Shown here: positions 22,013-35,000 of the stretch, piece after piece
Layout of the letters: every line of letters starts with the position of its first letter
How positions within the stretch are numbered: position 1 is the stretch's first letter
NCBI GenBank assembly: GCA_039566865.1
Contig: CM076944.1
Coordinates: 13,290,501-13,354,500 of the forward strand
Direction: 5' to 3'
DNA from: Aurelia coerulea
Lineage: Eukaryota; Cnidaria; Scyphozoa; Semaeostomeae; Ulmaridae
DNA length: 64,000 bases
The notes under the pieces: generated by a model
What the model was told of the DNA's origin: nothing
Seen by the model: only the letters and a program-made list of their open reading frames with translations
The model's database searches: none
Program-made: the position numbers and the translations under genes

Positions 22013-22842
22013 TCTATTCAAAACTTTATTCCTTATCTTCTTTTCTGTCCTTTAGAATTCTCACTTTCAGGCAAGCTCACATCATTGATATTATCAACGC
22101 CACCAGGCAGAAGGCTCACCAGATTGCTGCGTTTTGCGTTTCTCCTCATTGCTGATTTCAATGAATTGTCCAGCATTGTTCACTTGTAAATCAAATGAAA
22201 CGCAGGAGGCCTGGTCCAATATCATTTGAATAATGTGCTAATTGACACCAAATGTTTTTCTGTTTTGTTCCTGTTTTGTAAAAGGTTCTAAATAATGTGT
22301 CAGTATGTACCATTGTAGTGTCATTTTAATATTAACTATGTTTTAATCTACTTTCTTGTTAATGAAAATTCATCGTGGGATTGAAAGGATCTTTCCAGTT
22401 GCACAATTGCGGCTTTCAAAAGATACGAAGAATGTGGCACTTACGCTAGATCAAACGTGATTCCGAATTCCTAAGGGAACGGACAGCAGCAAACGTTCTT
22501 ATAAAGCTTTCCTGCAATCTCATCCATCGCACCGTCCACACTATCACTAGTCACCAATAGACTAAACTTCATTCTGACTTTACTTTCCACTGCGAAGGAA
22601 AGGGCTAAGACTTTTTTCGCTTATTTCACGTCATGTGACAATCCTCTTGGGAAATTTCAGTGTCATACTCCTCACTTTTTCCATTCAAGGAACAGGTTTT
22701 CATGTCGCGAAATATTTAAAAGAATTGAAAATATGTTTTACAACACAAAAGCTAAAATAAACGATTGAATAATAAATGCTAGAATCCGTTTACAACAACT
22801 GATGCCGCCACTGCTCACCGTCCAGAGCCCCCGCTGTATAAA
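22013..22842. other. 5' flank of patatin copy 3
   Basis: Expected promoter or 5' UTR region of the copy 3 exon. No TATA box or upstream exon can be assigned with confidence. Confidence 0.35.
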
Positions 22843-22852
22843 CACTGCACCC

Positions 22853-24465
22853 AAGATAAGGCTCAAATCCTCACTGGTTGCCAGAGCATGCGGAAATCAT
22901 TCAATTTCATGCTTGTCAGCCAATGAGATCACCGCTTTCTAGCCCCTGGAGACAAAATCGGCCGTTTGAGGTAAATTTCCTTGTACCCTCATTAAAACTG
23001 AAATGAATGCTAAAATACTTCAGTTATTTGCAATTTTTTTTAATAAATCAATTGTGGGGATGTCCGGCCAGAGTTGTTTACATGTTTAGGCACATAGCTT
23101 GTTTCGGGCCGGAGCTGCGTTCATTTTCCGGTCGAAGAATATTGACCTTCCTTGAAATATCTATATAAATCGCTACAAATTAGATGTACATATTAAAATG
23201 TCAGCGATTATGCATACTGACCCGAGCAATAACCCAAACTCCATCACTTCTATCATATCTCAAATTGGAGGCAATTTCTAATGATTTCTGCTAGAGACAT
23301 CATTTGGGCCTAATCTTTTTCTCGCTTAAAACTCATTCCATTGCACCTGAAAAGTTATGGTAAAATTCTTGAGCTAGATAATGCACTTACCCATGACTAA
23401 AGACTGACTTCGTTTGCATTGTTTACTTTGGCAAATTTTTGTAAGAAACAACCAGTTGTGGGCGAATTGCAAAAACTTTCCTCGGTCCATATTTTTCTCT
23501 ACACAGTCTCTCCGCTTCAAACAACAAACAGTGAACTTTGACATTGTATGATAAAAGTCTTGCATCACATACGTTCTTATTTCAATCAATGCAAAACATA
23601 AAAGAACAAAACATCATTTTGGGTTCGCTAAAAAAGATACCCGGTTTTGCTCTTTTGTTTGTTTCCATTGACTGATTGAACCAAATGCGCGAAAACAATT
23701 CACGAGTGCCTCGCTAAGGCGCATGGAATCGTTTTATAGGAATGTTTCGTGATGCAAGACTTTTATGATACAAAGTTCACTGTTTGTTGTTTGAAGCGGA
23801 AAGACTGTGCAGAGAAAAATATGGACCGAGGAAAATTTTTGCAATTCGCCCACAACTGGTCGTTTCTTATAAAAATTTGCTAATGTAAAAAAGGCAAACG
23901 AAGTCAAACTGGTGCCTGAGTCATGGGTAAGTGCATTATTCAGCTCTAGAATTTTACCATAACTTTTTAAGTGCAATGGAATGAGTTTTAAGCGAGGACA
24001 AGCTTAGGCCCAAATGATATCTCTGCCAGAAATCATTAGAAATTGCCTCCAATTTTGAGATATGATAGCAGTGAAGGAGTTTGGGTTATTGCTCAGGTCA
24101 GTATGCATAATCGCTGAAATTCTTATCTGTATATCTCATTTGTAGCGATTTCTATAGATATTTCAACGAAGGTCAATATTCTTCGACCGGAAAATGAACG
24201 CAGCTCCGGCCCCAAACAAGCTATGTGCCTAAACATGTAAACAACTCTGGCCGGACATCCCCACAATTGATTTATTAAAAAAAATTGCAAATAACTGAAG
24301 TATTTTAGCATTCATTTCAGTTTTAATGAGGGTACAAGGAAATTTACCTCAAACGGCCGATTTTGTCTCCAGGGGCTAGAAAGCGGTGATCTCATTGGCT
24401 GACAAGCATGAAATTGAATGATTTCCGCATGCTCTGGCAACCAGTGAGGATTTGAGCCTTATCTT
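22853..24465. mobile_element. 1.6 kb foldback element with 10-bp target duplication
   Basis: Arms 22853-23568 and 23749-24465 (about 716 bp each) are inverted copies at roughly 90% identity, around a 180-bp loop. Ends AAGATAAGGCTC. Flanked by the exact 10-bp direct repeat CACTGCACCC (22843-22852, 24466-24475). Long terminal repeats with 9-11 bp duplications fit Mutator-like (MULE) foldbacks. No transposase. Confidence 0.9.
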
Positions 24466-25029
24466 CACTGCACCCTTGCATATCAGGTAGGGGATTTTCA
24501 ATTTTCAAAACATATGGGATTTAGTGTGGATGAATTGTTATTTTGCTACGCTTAGCCCCGTCTTGCCGTCTTGTATGTAGAAATTGAATTTGATTTAAAA
24601 GAGGTGCCATTGATGTGGAGATGAATTAAAGAATATAGGAAGTTTCTGGTATGGCCAATTACACATGTTAATATTGTAAAGGGCTACTTACAAATGCTGA
24701 AAAGTTGATTCAGATTTGATGAGCTCTTGTTTTTGGTTTAGTAGCTCTACTTTAGCAAACTAGTGCTCATTTTGTAACTGCCTTACTACGAATTTAGAAA
24801 ATGTTATATTTGTTTTCCCAGGATAAGCAGGCCGAGAGATGTTTGAATCTAAAACTGGGAATCTCTTTATTAAATAACCTACAGAACAATTCAAACCATT
24901 CAATTGATGCATTGTTATGAAGGGCTAGAATGGGGTAGTGCTCATCTATAAGTACAGCGGAAATAAACCTTTCTAGCTTGAATTAACCTTCAGATTAGAG
25001 ATAGGAGTACTAAATCATTCTTGGATATA

Positions 25030-25469
25030 CCGGGTGAGTAACGAGAGTTAATACATTTTGCGGGCTGTGAAATAAAAAGTATACAGCCGATATTCAAAAT
25101 TGAAATGTTAAATCTACAAGCCAGAGGCTAGCCTGCGTGCAGACCCAATATTCCGAAGAAGAAAGAACTTTCTTATTCGGAATGTTGGGTCTGCGTGCAG
25201 GCTAGTCAGAGGCTAACTCAGATTTGAAAGTTTTGCTTGGTAAAATCATTAATCTCTTATGTCCAGAAATTTGGAAAATGCTGGTATGGGGTTTGTATGG
25301 GGCGAGAATTGCATGTTCGATCCTGGTCCATGATTTACTTGCCATTGAAATTTCAATTTAGTACAAATGTTAGTTTCTGAACAAGAATTTAAAATTCAAT
25401 GGCATGGATCAGAATGAAATTTTTTATTCAACAGCCCATCAAACGTGTTAACAATTTTTACTCAACCGG
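25030..25469. mobile_element. CCGGGTGAGT-family foldback MITE
   Basis: TA|CCGGGTGAGTAA at the left and TTTACTCAACCGG|TA at the right. Inside lies a secondary short palindrome at 25129-25206 (CTAGCCTGCGTGCAGACCCA arms, tiny loop, flanked by CAGAGGCTA on both sides). Confidence 0.65.
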
Positions 25470-25757
25470 TAGATTGTGCCCATATTAAGTTCGCTCCAGT
25501 TCAAAGGGATTCGGTCTGCACAATATGATTATAATTGGGTTCCACCGGGTGTCCCATAAAAAAGTACTCCTGTTTGAAAAATCACCAAAAATTGATTATC
25601 AAACCTTACATAAAATTTTCTTTTTGCCTTGTTTTGTCAAAGACCCAACAATATTCATATATGATAATAATAATACCTTATTTAATGTTAGTTTTACGAT
25701 AGTGTGAGCACTAATATACACTAACATGAAGCAATTTTAGAGATTGCATTATGGAAC

Positions 25758-28669
25758 TTATTGACTGCAAGCGTTGCAGGCGCATTGATTGTTGAAAAAC
25801 CAATCTTTTATGAGAATTTTGAATTGATATGCATTTTTGGATGACTTTATTTCATTTGGAAGAGAATTCCAAACCTTTGGACCCAAAAAGCTAATCGATT
25901 TTATGCCATAGTTTGTACTTTTGACTTTAGGAACAACTAGAATGTCATTTTTTCGAAGATTATAGCTGGTTGATTTTGGGAGAAAATAATCTTTCATAAA
26001 TGCTGGATTTAAGTTGTGCAAAGTTTTGTAAATTTCAAGTGCCAATAGCCTAATAGAATGAATATGAATTGTAGTAGATTCGGCCTTGATTAGGAGATTA
26101 CTATATGATGAAGCATAATCTGAGAGTGCTAATCGTAGGGCCCTCTCGTTGACTTTCTCGATTTTCTTTTGGCTTGAATTACTGCAAAATAACCAGATAA
26201 GGGGAAAGTAATTGAAGTGACAAAGAATGAAAGAATTCACGATTACTTGTCTCTCTTTGTTACCCATGAATCTAGCTAGTCTTTTGATTGCGTTTAGCTA
26301 CACGGCAGCTTTTTTACAGATTTTATCAATATGTGAGTCAAATTTTAGTTGTTGGTCAATTTGAATTCCAAGACTTCATTACTCATGTTTATTTTGAAAT
26401 TATTGTTCATTTGAAATTCTTTAATTTGGTTATCATTTTTGCCAACAATCATCGACTGAAATTTAGATGGGTTGGCTGTCATATGATTTGACTTGAACCA
26501 GTTAATGCATTTATTGGTGTTAAGTTGCACTAGTCTATAGAGATCATCAGCATTCTCAGCAGAAATCGAAATTGTGTTATCATCTGCGAAATTACATAGG
26601 GAACCCTCCTGGATGAACAGAAAGATATCATTAATAAAGAGGTTGAAGAGCAATGGTCCAAGTATTGAACCTTGAGGTACTCCTTGACTAAGTGGCCCCC
26701 ATGAACTAAAGTACCCATTTACCTTCACCATTTGTTTTCTGTTTGTGAGATAGCTTTTTAATAATTTGACGGAATTTATACCAACTCCATAAGCATCCAA
26801 TTTGGCAATTAGTAGATTTATGGGGAGGCTGTCAAAGGCTTTGGATAAATCCATGAGTACAGCTGCAATGAGTTTGTTAGCTTCCAGACTAGTTTTCCAT
26901 TCTTCTATTAATCTTATTAAAGCATGCTGGGATGAAAAATGTTTTCTGTAGGCACATAAGAAATTGGAGAAGTTCCTGTTGAGAAATGGAGATAGTTGGA
27001 GTTCTATTGCCTTTTCAAAGACTTTAGAGAGAGCTGTTAGAGCACTAATTGGTCGATAATTTTCTTTGTTGAAAGGATCTTTCTTTTTGTACACAGGAGA
27101 AACAACTGCCATTTTCATCAAACTGGGAAATGTTCCTTGAACGATGCATTTGTTTAAAATATTTACCAAAGGCCCTGAAATGATGTCCACTGAGAGCTTT
27201 AAGAATTTAGCACTTATCATATCATGGCCACAAGCTTTTTTGTGGTCAAGATTTAGGATAATTTCTTTTAACCTTTCTTTAGTAATAGGTTGGAATTCAA
27301 AAGGCATCTTGTGTTTCAAGTTGTTTTTTATACCGATTATGCTGGTATGTTTTTCAAACATCTTAATGATTTGGTGCAGAGATGGATTGGAATCCTCTTT
27401 TGTGTTGATTTGATCTGTGTTCTGGCCAACACTGATGAAATATTTGTTCATGATTTCAGCAATGTTTTTTGGGTCAGTGATTAGCGAATCATTCTCTGAC
27501 AGACAGATGTCTGAATCACCATGATTTTTCCCAAACAAGTATGGTTTTATCTTTTTCCAAAATAATTTTGAGTCTAAAGTACCATTTTGACAAATTTTTC
27601 TGAAGTAATCTGATTTAAATCTTTGTCTTAAATTAGCACAATGATTTCTTTGCTTTTTGTATTTTTCAAAGTTGCTTTGTGTACTGTTTTTGTTGTATTT
27701 GTTCTTGAGTTTTGTTCTAAGTTTAATTGCTTTCCGGTGCACAGTTGATAGAGGTTTGTTGTTTGCCCTGACTAACCTCTTTTTCAGAGGAGCATGTGAA
27801 TTAACAACAGAGCAGAAGATCTTTTCAAAGACCTTAAAGGAGTCCTCAGCACTATTTGAGTTATCACAAAGTTGGAAAGGTGCTTGTTGCAGATGCTGGA
27901 GGAAGGAGTCTTCACTAAAATTTTTGAAATCTCTATAATATATAAATTTAGCATGATTCTTTGGGAGATGGGATTTCCAGGCAGTTAAAATCATTTTGTG
28001 ATAATCACTTATGCTAGTTTCAATTGCTTTACTGTGTTTAAATTGAGTTTTATGATTAGTAAGAATAGCATCAATTGATGATGGAGTACAATTTGGTTTA
28101 AAGCAGGTGGGTTCTTTTATGAGGTTTGAAAGGCCCAAAGTGCTACAAATAGTTTTTAGATGTAAGTTATCTGGTGTAAGATTTAGGTCACCAATTATGA
28201 TAAAATTTTCATAGTTTAAACTAGCTAGATCAATAATTTTGATAAGAGAATTTTGAAAATATTCATTGCTTGAATTGGGTGGGTTATAAGTAGCAACAAG
28301 AAACCATTTTTGTTTTTTTAAATTTATCTCAAGGCAAATATTTTCTATTTGGCTATCCTCCAAGTTGTTACTTCTTTTACTTTTGATTGAATTTTTTACA
28401 TAGACAAGCAGACCGCCACCATGGGCATTTCGATCCTCACGGTAGGGTGTTTTATAGCCCGGTATTTGAAACTGACTTGAAGGAAATGTGTTATCAATCT
28501 TTGTTTCACTTATGACTACAATGTCAAGAGAACTCGTTGTTATCAAATCTTTTAGTTCACAAAATTTGTTTCTGATACTATTTATGTTGAGGTGTGCAAT
28601 AATGGGATTTTTTGGACATTTTGTGCGCATATCTTTCAAATCTTTATGAGGAAAATTTTCATCTTCCAC
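25758..28669 (-). pseudogene. Retrotransposon ORF2: endonuclease plus reverse transcriptase, lightly broken
   Basis: The first open part (28669-26345, 774 residues) begins with an AP-like endonuclease: HLNINSIRNKF, VVISETKID, GGGLLVYVK, IIGDLN and a SDYH end motif. The RT follows: [43 protein letters not shown], and the catalytic FADD box. A one-base shift near 26350-26360 and an in-frame TAG near 26308 separate it from the C-terminal part (26267-25758), which reads [12 protein letters not shown] and KVWNSLPNEIKSS. The rest of the element is well kept, so these lesions look recent. Confidence 0.88.
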
Positions 28670-28711
28670 TGAGCTTATTTCTATTTTTTGAGGAGTTTTG
28701 GATGATTTCAG

Positions 28712-29515
28712 TCAGTATTCTGCCTTAATGCAATCTCTTAAGTTACAGGCAAGTCTTGCGGTACCCCATTTATTTAAATGTAACCCACTGTTATTGAGAT
28801 GATCGTCACAACTAATGTTTTCATTATCAAGGAAATTTATGTTTGTTTCATAGCAAATCTTGTTGAATGTAGTATTGAGCTGATCAACATTGGTATTTAA
28901 GTTCTTGTTTTTCATCTGATGTATGATGGAGGACAAGTAAATTGCACAATTGGGTAGTTTACCTCTTATAACGTTGATGACTGATTTAATTTCCTGATGA
29001 ATGTTTTGTAGTGGTACGGATTGCATCAGGTCATTTATGCCACAGTGGATGATGATTGCTGCTGGCTTTTTTGATAGGCTTGGCTGTAGGTAGTGTTTTA
29101 ATTCTACTGATGTCATTCCACTGATGCTGATTTTGTTTACCCATGCATTTAAGGTTCTGGCAAGCTTGTGGGGCTGAATATCTTTGATCATGGAGTCTCC
29201 GATGATGACAATTGTTTCCTTTTGCTGTTGGGTGCTTGAACTATATGCTGTTTGCTGCTGCACATTAGACCTTCGTGTATGGTCATCACTCTGCCTATTT
29301 TGTGGTTGCCTTGTTGGGACCTGGGGCTGAAAAGGCTTTGGTTGGGTGTTCTGAGGGGCATTTGATAGTTGACTTGTTGGGATTTTTGGTTGGGGATGCA
29401 TTGATTGCTGGGCAGGAGTCTTTTGGAAGGCATTGAAAGGCGCTGATTGAGGCAAATCGGCTAAGAGGCCAAATCTGTTTGTTTCCCATGTCCATGTATT
29501 CCCATGTATTCCCAT
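28712..29515 (-). CDS. Retrotransposon ORF1 with SGNH/GDSL esterase-like domain
   Basis: 267 residues. Residues ~20-100 are Pro/Gln-rich and low complexity. The rest is an SGNH hydrolase-like fold: IVIIGDSMIKD with Ser in GDS at ~106-108, SGM at ~132-134, HCGINDL with the Asn at ~161, and DDHLNNSGLHLN carrying the C-terminal His near 246. Esterase domains of this kind are known in ORF1 of CR1/L2-type elements, where they are thought to act on membranes or RNP assembly. All block residues appear present, so it may be an active esterase. The start is uncertain because the decamer repeat supplies alternative ATGs. Confidence 0.8.
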   Translation of the reverse strand: MGIHGNTWTWETNRFGLLADLPQSAPFNAFQKTPAQQSMHPQPKIPTSQLSNAPQNTQPKPFQPQVPTRQPQNRQSDDHTRRSNVQQQTAYSSSTQQQKETIVIIGDSMIKDIQPHKLARTLNAWVNKISISGMTSVELKHYLQPSLSKKPAAIIIHCGINDLMQSVPLQNIHQEIKSVINVIRGKLPNCAIYLSSIIHQMKNKNLNTNVDQLNTTFNKICYETNINFLDNENISCDDHLNNSGLHLNKWGTARLACNLRDCIKAEY

Positions 29516-29973
29516 GTATTCCCATGTCCATGTATCAAAGGCATGATAAAATGTTGCCTTTGATACAGCAAGGTAGAGAAATCATACGTTGAAAAACCTT
29601 ATTTTGAGCTATAGTTTTGAAGAAAAATACTCAATCTTGCGTAAGAGTCAAATTTTTCAGATTTTTTATCATTATTGAAGTCTCCAATGATAGTGCGCGT
29701 TTCTTTTTGTAATTTATGACCAAACTAGAAGCGTTACAGGCACAAAGAAATTGATCTGGCAATCATCAATGCTTTTTTGAAGTATGAATCAAAACCAGGT
29801 AACCCTAAAAAGAGCTAAATTCACTAATTCTGAAACCAATTACAAGAATAAGTATATATTGGATAATAATTTGGTCCTTGATCTACTTGACAAAAAAAGA
29901 AAATCGAAGATCGGCTGTGTAATCAAATGTTGGTGATTTTTCAAACGGGAGTACTTTTTTTTGGGACACCCGG

Positions 29974-31858
29974 TATAAAGGAGATTTATTGCTTTAAATG
30001 GGAAAAGAACAAAATATATTTTCCACAGTTATCTATTAAGATTCTCGAAACAACAACAAAGTGTTATACAAAACAATACTTGTTGTCTTTCTCTGATTTT
30101 AAGCATGCCAAAACAGATTTCAAGCATACGTGCGCATAGCTCAAAAACTACAATGGGTTTTAATGAAACAAATTGCTGAAAATATAGCATTTTTTCATTT
30201 ATTGCACAATAAGTTGATAGCTGCTTACCATAAATTTCAGCAACAGCAGATAAGTCGTTTACTGATAACGGAACGACATTACCTCAGGGTGTGAAAACCA
30301 GCGATATAAAGTCCATCATAAGCATGTTATATCTTAACAATATTCTTATAAAATCTAATTCTAAAATCTGTGAGGGTTTTCAAAGTGCACCACGTGATAA
30401 AGTATATCACGTGATACTTATAGGTATAGGCATTGTGCACCTTTTACAATTTACCCTTTACAATCTAATTTGTACTCAAAATGACGAACAGCGATGCATT
30501 ATGAAAATAATGTCCCTTTATATTGTTATACGGGGTGGCTATACTGTTTCATTTTCTTGGAAATAAAGGGGCAGTACAAGCCAAATATCAAGAAATCCAT
30601 AACTTTCTCTCCTAATGAAGGCAAGTAGCAGCAGATACAATGCAAATGAGACGGTTTTCTACATGTCTGAGCTCCCTAGAATTCGCCAGTGCAATTAAAT
30701 TTGTTATATTAACAACGATTATAAAGATACAGCTGGATTCTGAGCTATGAGTTTCAAATGTGTTTAGCCTAAACAAAAGAAAGGCCACTGGCAGGCTTTG
30801 ATGATATTGGTTGGATACTTTTGATACTTTGACGAAATTGGCGAGCTAATCTCTATCTTTGGTTACTAAAGTCTTGCACGGCCCCTTTAAGAAACATATA
30901 AATACTTCAAAAGTTACTGGTCATGAATACACCTGACTATACGCACAGATGATCAGTTCAGATCTTGCGGAAGCAGCCTCTAAACTGCTTCTTCGCAACA
31001 ACAGTGTAAGTTACCTGCAATATGAAGTTCAGTGCATTGCAAGCCAACAGACAACCAAAGATAACTGTATCTAACTTTTTCTCAACCGACTTTGATACTC
31101 CATGAAAACACAATTTCAGCAGACTTGTAATTCAAAGCGTTTTAATAAAACACGAGAATTTGAACTTCAAACAGTGATTGTGACGTATTGGTTGGCACAT
31201 AAAAAGTCCGACACTTGATTGGAAGGAGTATTTGACTCCCAAAATCTCATACACCTTTGGTAAAATCCTTTTGTTCTGAAAAATCTCGTACGCTTTTCGA
31301 ATGAGTGAAATGCCTCTTGCTTAATTGCAAAATGATGTCAAAAGTAATTCCAGGTTTGAACATCAATTTGCAACAAAATAGTAAAATACCACATTCTTCA
31401 TTTTATTGAAGGTGAACGCGCAAAAACTTCCTCAATGACATAAGCATTATTTCTTTTCGTTCTGGAGTTCATATAAAAATCAAAATCAAACCAGAACCTT
31501 CGGGAATAGTAGCAAATGTCGTGAAATTGTGTTTGAGGGTATCATATGTATCTTTGTATGTTCTGAAAATTCTGCATCAGGTAATCCCTCCGTGGTATCA
31601 ACAGTAAATAGAATTGCAAATCGAGCCACCTGCCTGTACACATTTAACTAGGAGCAATTTTTATGTACCAACTGACAAAAGAGAAACAATTGAAAGAACT
31701 CTTATCGTCAGTCGGCAGCGCAAGGTGGAATTTCGTCATTCAGGTTGCAAGTTGATGCACCAGAATTTTGGAAACAAAGAAACTTTGTTTCATTTCTTTC
31801 ATTTGGTAGCAAATAACCTTAAGGTCATCAAGAGATATTTCTAAACATGGTACTTGCA
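29974..31858. other. Spacer and 3' flank of the GalNAc-transferase gene
   Basis: Includes the likely 3' UTR (31858 down to ~31390). The rest is AT-rich with no recognisable gene; a short inverted pair CACGTGATAAAGTATATCAC is at ~30400. Confidence 0.4.
31402..31407 (-). terminator. Possible polyadenylation signal of the GalNAc-transferase gene
   Basis: An AATAAA hexamer on the minus strand about 450 bp past the stop codon. Position and motif fit, but AT-rich DNA gives such hexamers by chance. Confidence 0.25.
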
Positions 31859-32005
31859 TTAAACTGGAAATAAAGTGTTGTTATAAAATCCAAACGTCCA
31901 AATCTGAGTCTCTCTTTTGTCACAAACATTCATAATGGGTTTGTCGCCATTCTTCGCACCGCCACGGTCAATGCAGTTGCCAGTAGGGATATGACTGATA
32001 GTACC
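31859..32005 (-). CDS. GalNAc-transferase coding exon 9 (lectin gamma repeat and stop)
   Basis: Acceptor CGTTTGCAG|GGTAC, 48 codons then TAA at 31861-31859. It encodes [10 protein letters not shown] and [12 protein letters not shown], the third lectin repeat, and ends NNTLFPV. This exon has no long open frame of its own and was found by matching phase and lectin pattern. Confidence 0.92.
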   Translation of the reverse strand, partial: GTISHIPTGNCIDRGGAKNGDKPIMNVCDKRETQIWTFGFYNNTLFPV

Positions 32006-35000
32006 CTGCAAACGTAAACAAAAAATTCCGATAAATGAGACTACACATACAGACTTCTAATTGATTGTTCTTAAACGAAAAGATCTTACCTTTACGTTCA
32101 CCAGAAACCATGAAGCAAAATTAATTTCATTATATGGGCAGTGGAGAGAAAACATTGTCGAAAACAATGTGCTCACCCGTATAATAAAAACAACTAACTG
32201 CCCTGCCAATGCTTCCGAAAAAATGCATCTGGCCCGTACTTTTCAGCATTAAATGTTACTATACAGATGAATAAACCAATGATGGCGTATTTATGAATTC
32301 CAGTTGAGCTAAAAACAAAACCACAAATACTTAGAAATGTCATTCTATACATATATATGTGAAAACACATATACTTATATGAAAACACATAAATATGTCA
32401 CCAATAGCGTGGTCTACATGAAAACAATTCTACTGCCTGAGAATTCCTGGAAATTTTTACTTTTGAACAGCACATCGACATTCATGGAGATGATAACAAT
32501 TTGGACCCTAACTAATTGTTCTTAAAATTAACAGAGACTACTTGCTGCAAGAGAATAAGTGCTTAGTAATTATTCGTTAGCCATATCTTGACAACAAGTC
32601 AACCACGTCGATGACAGTGTGCCTTTAACATCATCCAGATAGTTGGAGTAGCATTTTAAGCGTTGCTCAAAATAAAACAACTGATTGATATGGTGGCAAA
32701 ATCCGTACTTGTGAGAACGATTAATTATGCAAACAATTTGATTAAATGTACTAAAATTATACAAAATGGACACTTCGAAAAGTCAATGAAAAAGGCTAGA
32801 GCCGCTTTTTGGCTTGACAGTAATAATGTTTCATGGATGAAAAAGAACTGCGACCTAAAACTGACTTGTCAAAATAGCAAACAAAAGATGTCTGGAAATG
32901 AGACAATATCATTGAAGTCTGCTAATCCTGTAGGGACATCTAGCAAGAGAACTAACAATCATTAGCTACTTACGTCAACTCTGTTATGCTTCCATTGCTG
33001 ATTGCCTTTGAAGCCATGACATTTTAGTATGTCAATAAAGGATCCTGGGTTTGAATTTGACACATCCAAACAATTCTCTTCTTCAAATATGATTTCGCCA
33101 GTTCGCGAGTATATAAAAAACTGCAAAGAAAAAAGAGCCAACTTCAATGCAATGCTTCGAGGTTCCCAGGCAAAATTCTAAATTTCTTGTTAAAGTCTTT
33201 CCAGTTCATTTTCGTGTCATAGAAAATGGAATCCCATTTAATCAATTTGAAATTTCCAAACTTCGTCCGCCCAATAGAGAATAAATGATTTGAACGGAGA
33301 AGCCTCTATCTGAAAGTAATTTGTTATTCGATCCTCTATGGGCCTTCGGGAAATTGTCAGATCTATGTTTCACCATTTTGACACATACTTTGACACTTAA
33401 AATTCGTGAACAGTAACAGCAAAACTTATGTTTCCCGGTAAAGAAGCAGATACGAGGCCATCTGGCATGTAAGGAAATGCATTCATACCCAAATATAAGG
33501 AGCTGCCGCACAGTGATCCAGAAATGAGAAAATAGTCCAGACATACCAAAAAACAAATGTTGAAAAATGATTCTTGCTCTATTTTTACTCCAAAGATAAC
33601 ACATGGATTCCATCCTCATTCTAATCGAAGTTATAGTCGTAGAGCTAAAAATTCACAAAGTTAACGTAAACAAATGAAATGCAACATTTAGTCAATTTCA
33701 GGATGAAATCCACTATCGCCTGCAATAAAGTAAATTTTCAAATGTCTGTAGAATCACTTTGCCATATCGGATCTTTACAAACTTTTTTTTACTTGAATGA
33801 GAAACACTTTGACTATATTGTGACTTAAAAGACAAATTTTCGCGATTTTCGTTCCTTTCAATTTTTGCGAATGTTGAGATGTACTTTTCGTGAATGCTTA
33901 GGCCTGAAAATTGTTAATATTTTGAAATTTGAGTTAAAAACATGAAATACATGTCAAAACATGTCTTCACAACATACTTTGTCGTTAAATTTGAAGCATT
34001 GGCTGCACTTTTATTAGGTTTCGTACATATTCGTACCCAAAAATTCTTCATGCAATTTTCTTCTTTTCTGGTATTTTCGAGGAAAGTGGCACATTTCTGC
34101 AACAATTGCCATATGATATGAAATGTGTTTCTGAAGTTGTGATATACATAAAACCGTGGATGAACCAAATGAAGATATACTTGCAGCTAAATGCCCTTTT
34201 ATGCTACTTTTATCAGCCTATTATACTCATTTTGTTCGCGAGGCAGTGTTTTAAAATCGTAAATGCAAGATACATAGGGTGAGGGTTACTTCAAGACTGA
34301 CATTCTCCGGAACAAAAGCTCTGAACGGAATTAAATTGAATAATGATGCTCCGAAAGCTCAATTTGTATGGTTTCATTTGATTTGTAAGTTTTGCAAAAT
34401 ATGTCTCTAGGGAATTCATAAGGGAAGAAATATAAAAATAGGTCAATATGAAGTGACTTCTCTTTTTGTGTTCGGATTCTGCAATCAGCAAAGAAGCTTT
34501 TATGGTAACGTCTATTAATTATTAAATTATTTTGGACCAAAGCCAAGCAGTTGTTGGTTGAAACTTCTCAAGAATAAAAATTTTCGAGTAGCTTTAGCTG
34601 CACCATGTTTTTTTCGAAAGAATTTGTTGAAATAAAATATTTCCATTAGGTTTGCTTTAAAATGTCCCAGAAACGCGCTCTGATTCATTTTTGTTACTGA
34701 TTTTGATTAATACTCGCAAAACCTGTTCGAATAAACAGTTCTCCTTGCCAGCAATAAACATGGATGAAATCCTGTAAGATGTATAAAGCCTCTCCTTCAT
34801 AGGGCATACCCTTATATGAGCGTCTATACGGTATATCAAAAGCTTGCTACTAATGGGCAGATACAACAGGCGAAGAGAGACATTTTATGACAAAATCATA
34901 CGATAAGCCGCCTATACTTAGCAACTGATACGAGCTTTTGATGTCAGTGGGTCTGATGAGTTTTTTGTATCTCAGCGTGTTTGAGGACAGTTATACTTCT

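Larger units (their letters stand above)
25741..29560 (-). mobile_element. CR1/L2-like non-LTR retrotransposon, two ORFs, nearly intact
   Basis: Minus-strand element with ORF1 (29515-28712) and ORF2 (28669-25758). Only one frameshift and one stop separate ORF2 from being intact. Its 3' UTR is very short. A run of ATTCCCATGT decamers precedes ORF1 (about 29480-29530). It sits inside a mariner-type foldback element (25545-29973) whose two arms flank it. Its low decay suggests it is the youngest retroelement in the window. Confidence 0.85.
25545..29973. mobile_element. CCGGGTGTCCC-family foldback split by the CR1-like retrotransposon
   Basis: Left end CCGGGTGTCCCATAAAAAAG (preceded by CA rather than TA) and right end CTTTTTTTTGGGACACCCGG followed by TA. 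Inverted arms (~25545-25740 and ~29600-29973) continue inward for ~200 bp at lower identity. The retrotransposon occupies the middle, so the foldback was the older insertion. Confidence 0.75.
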
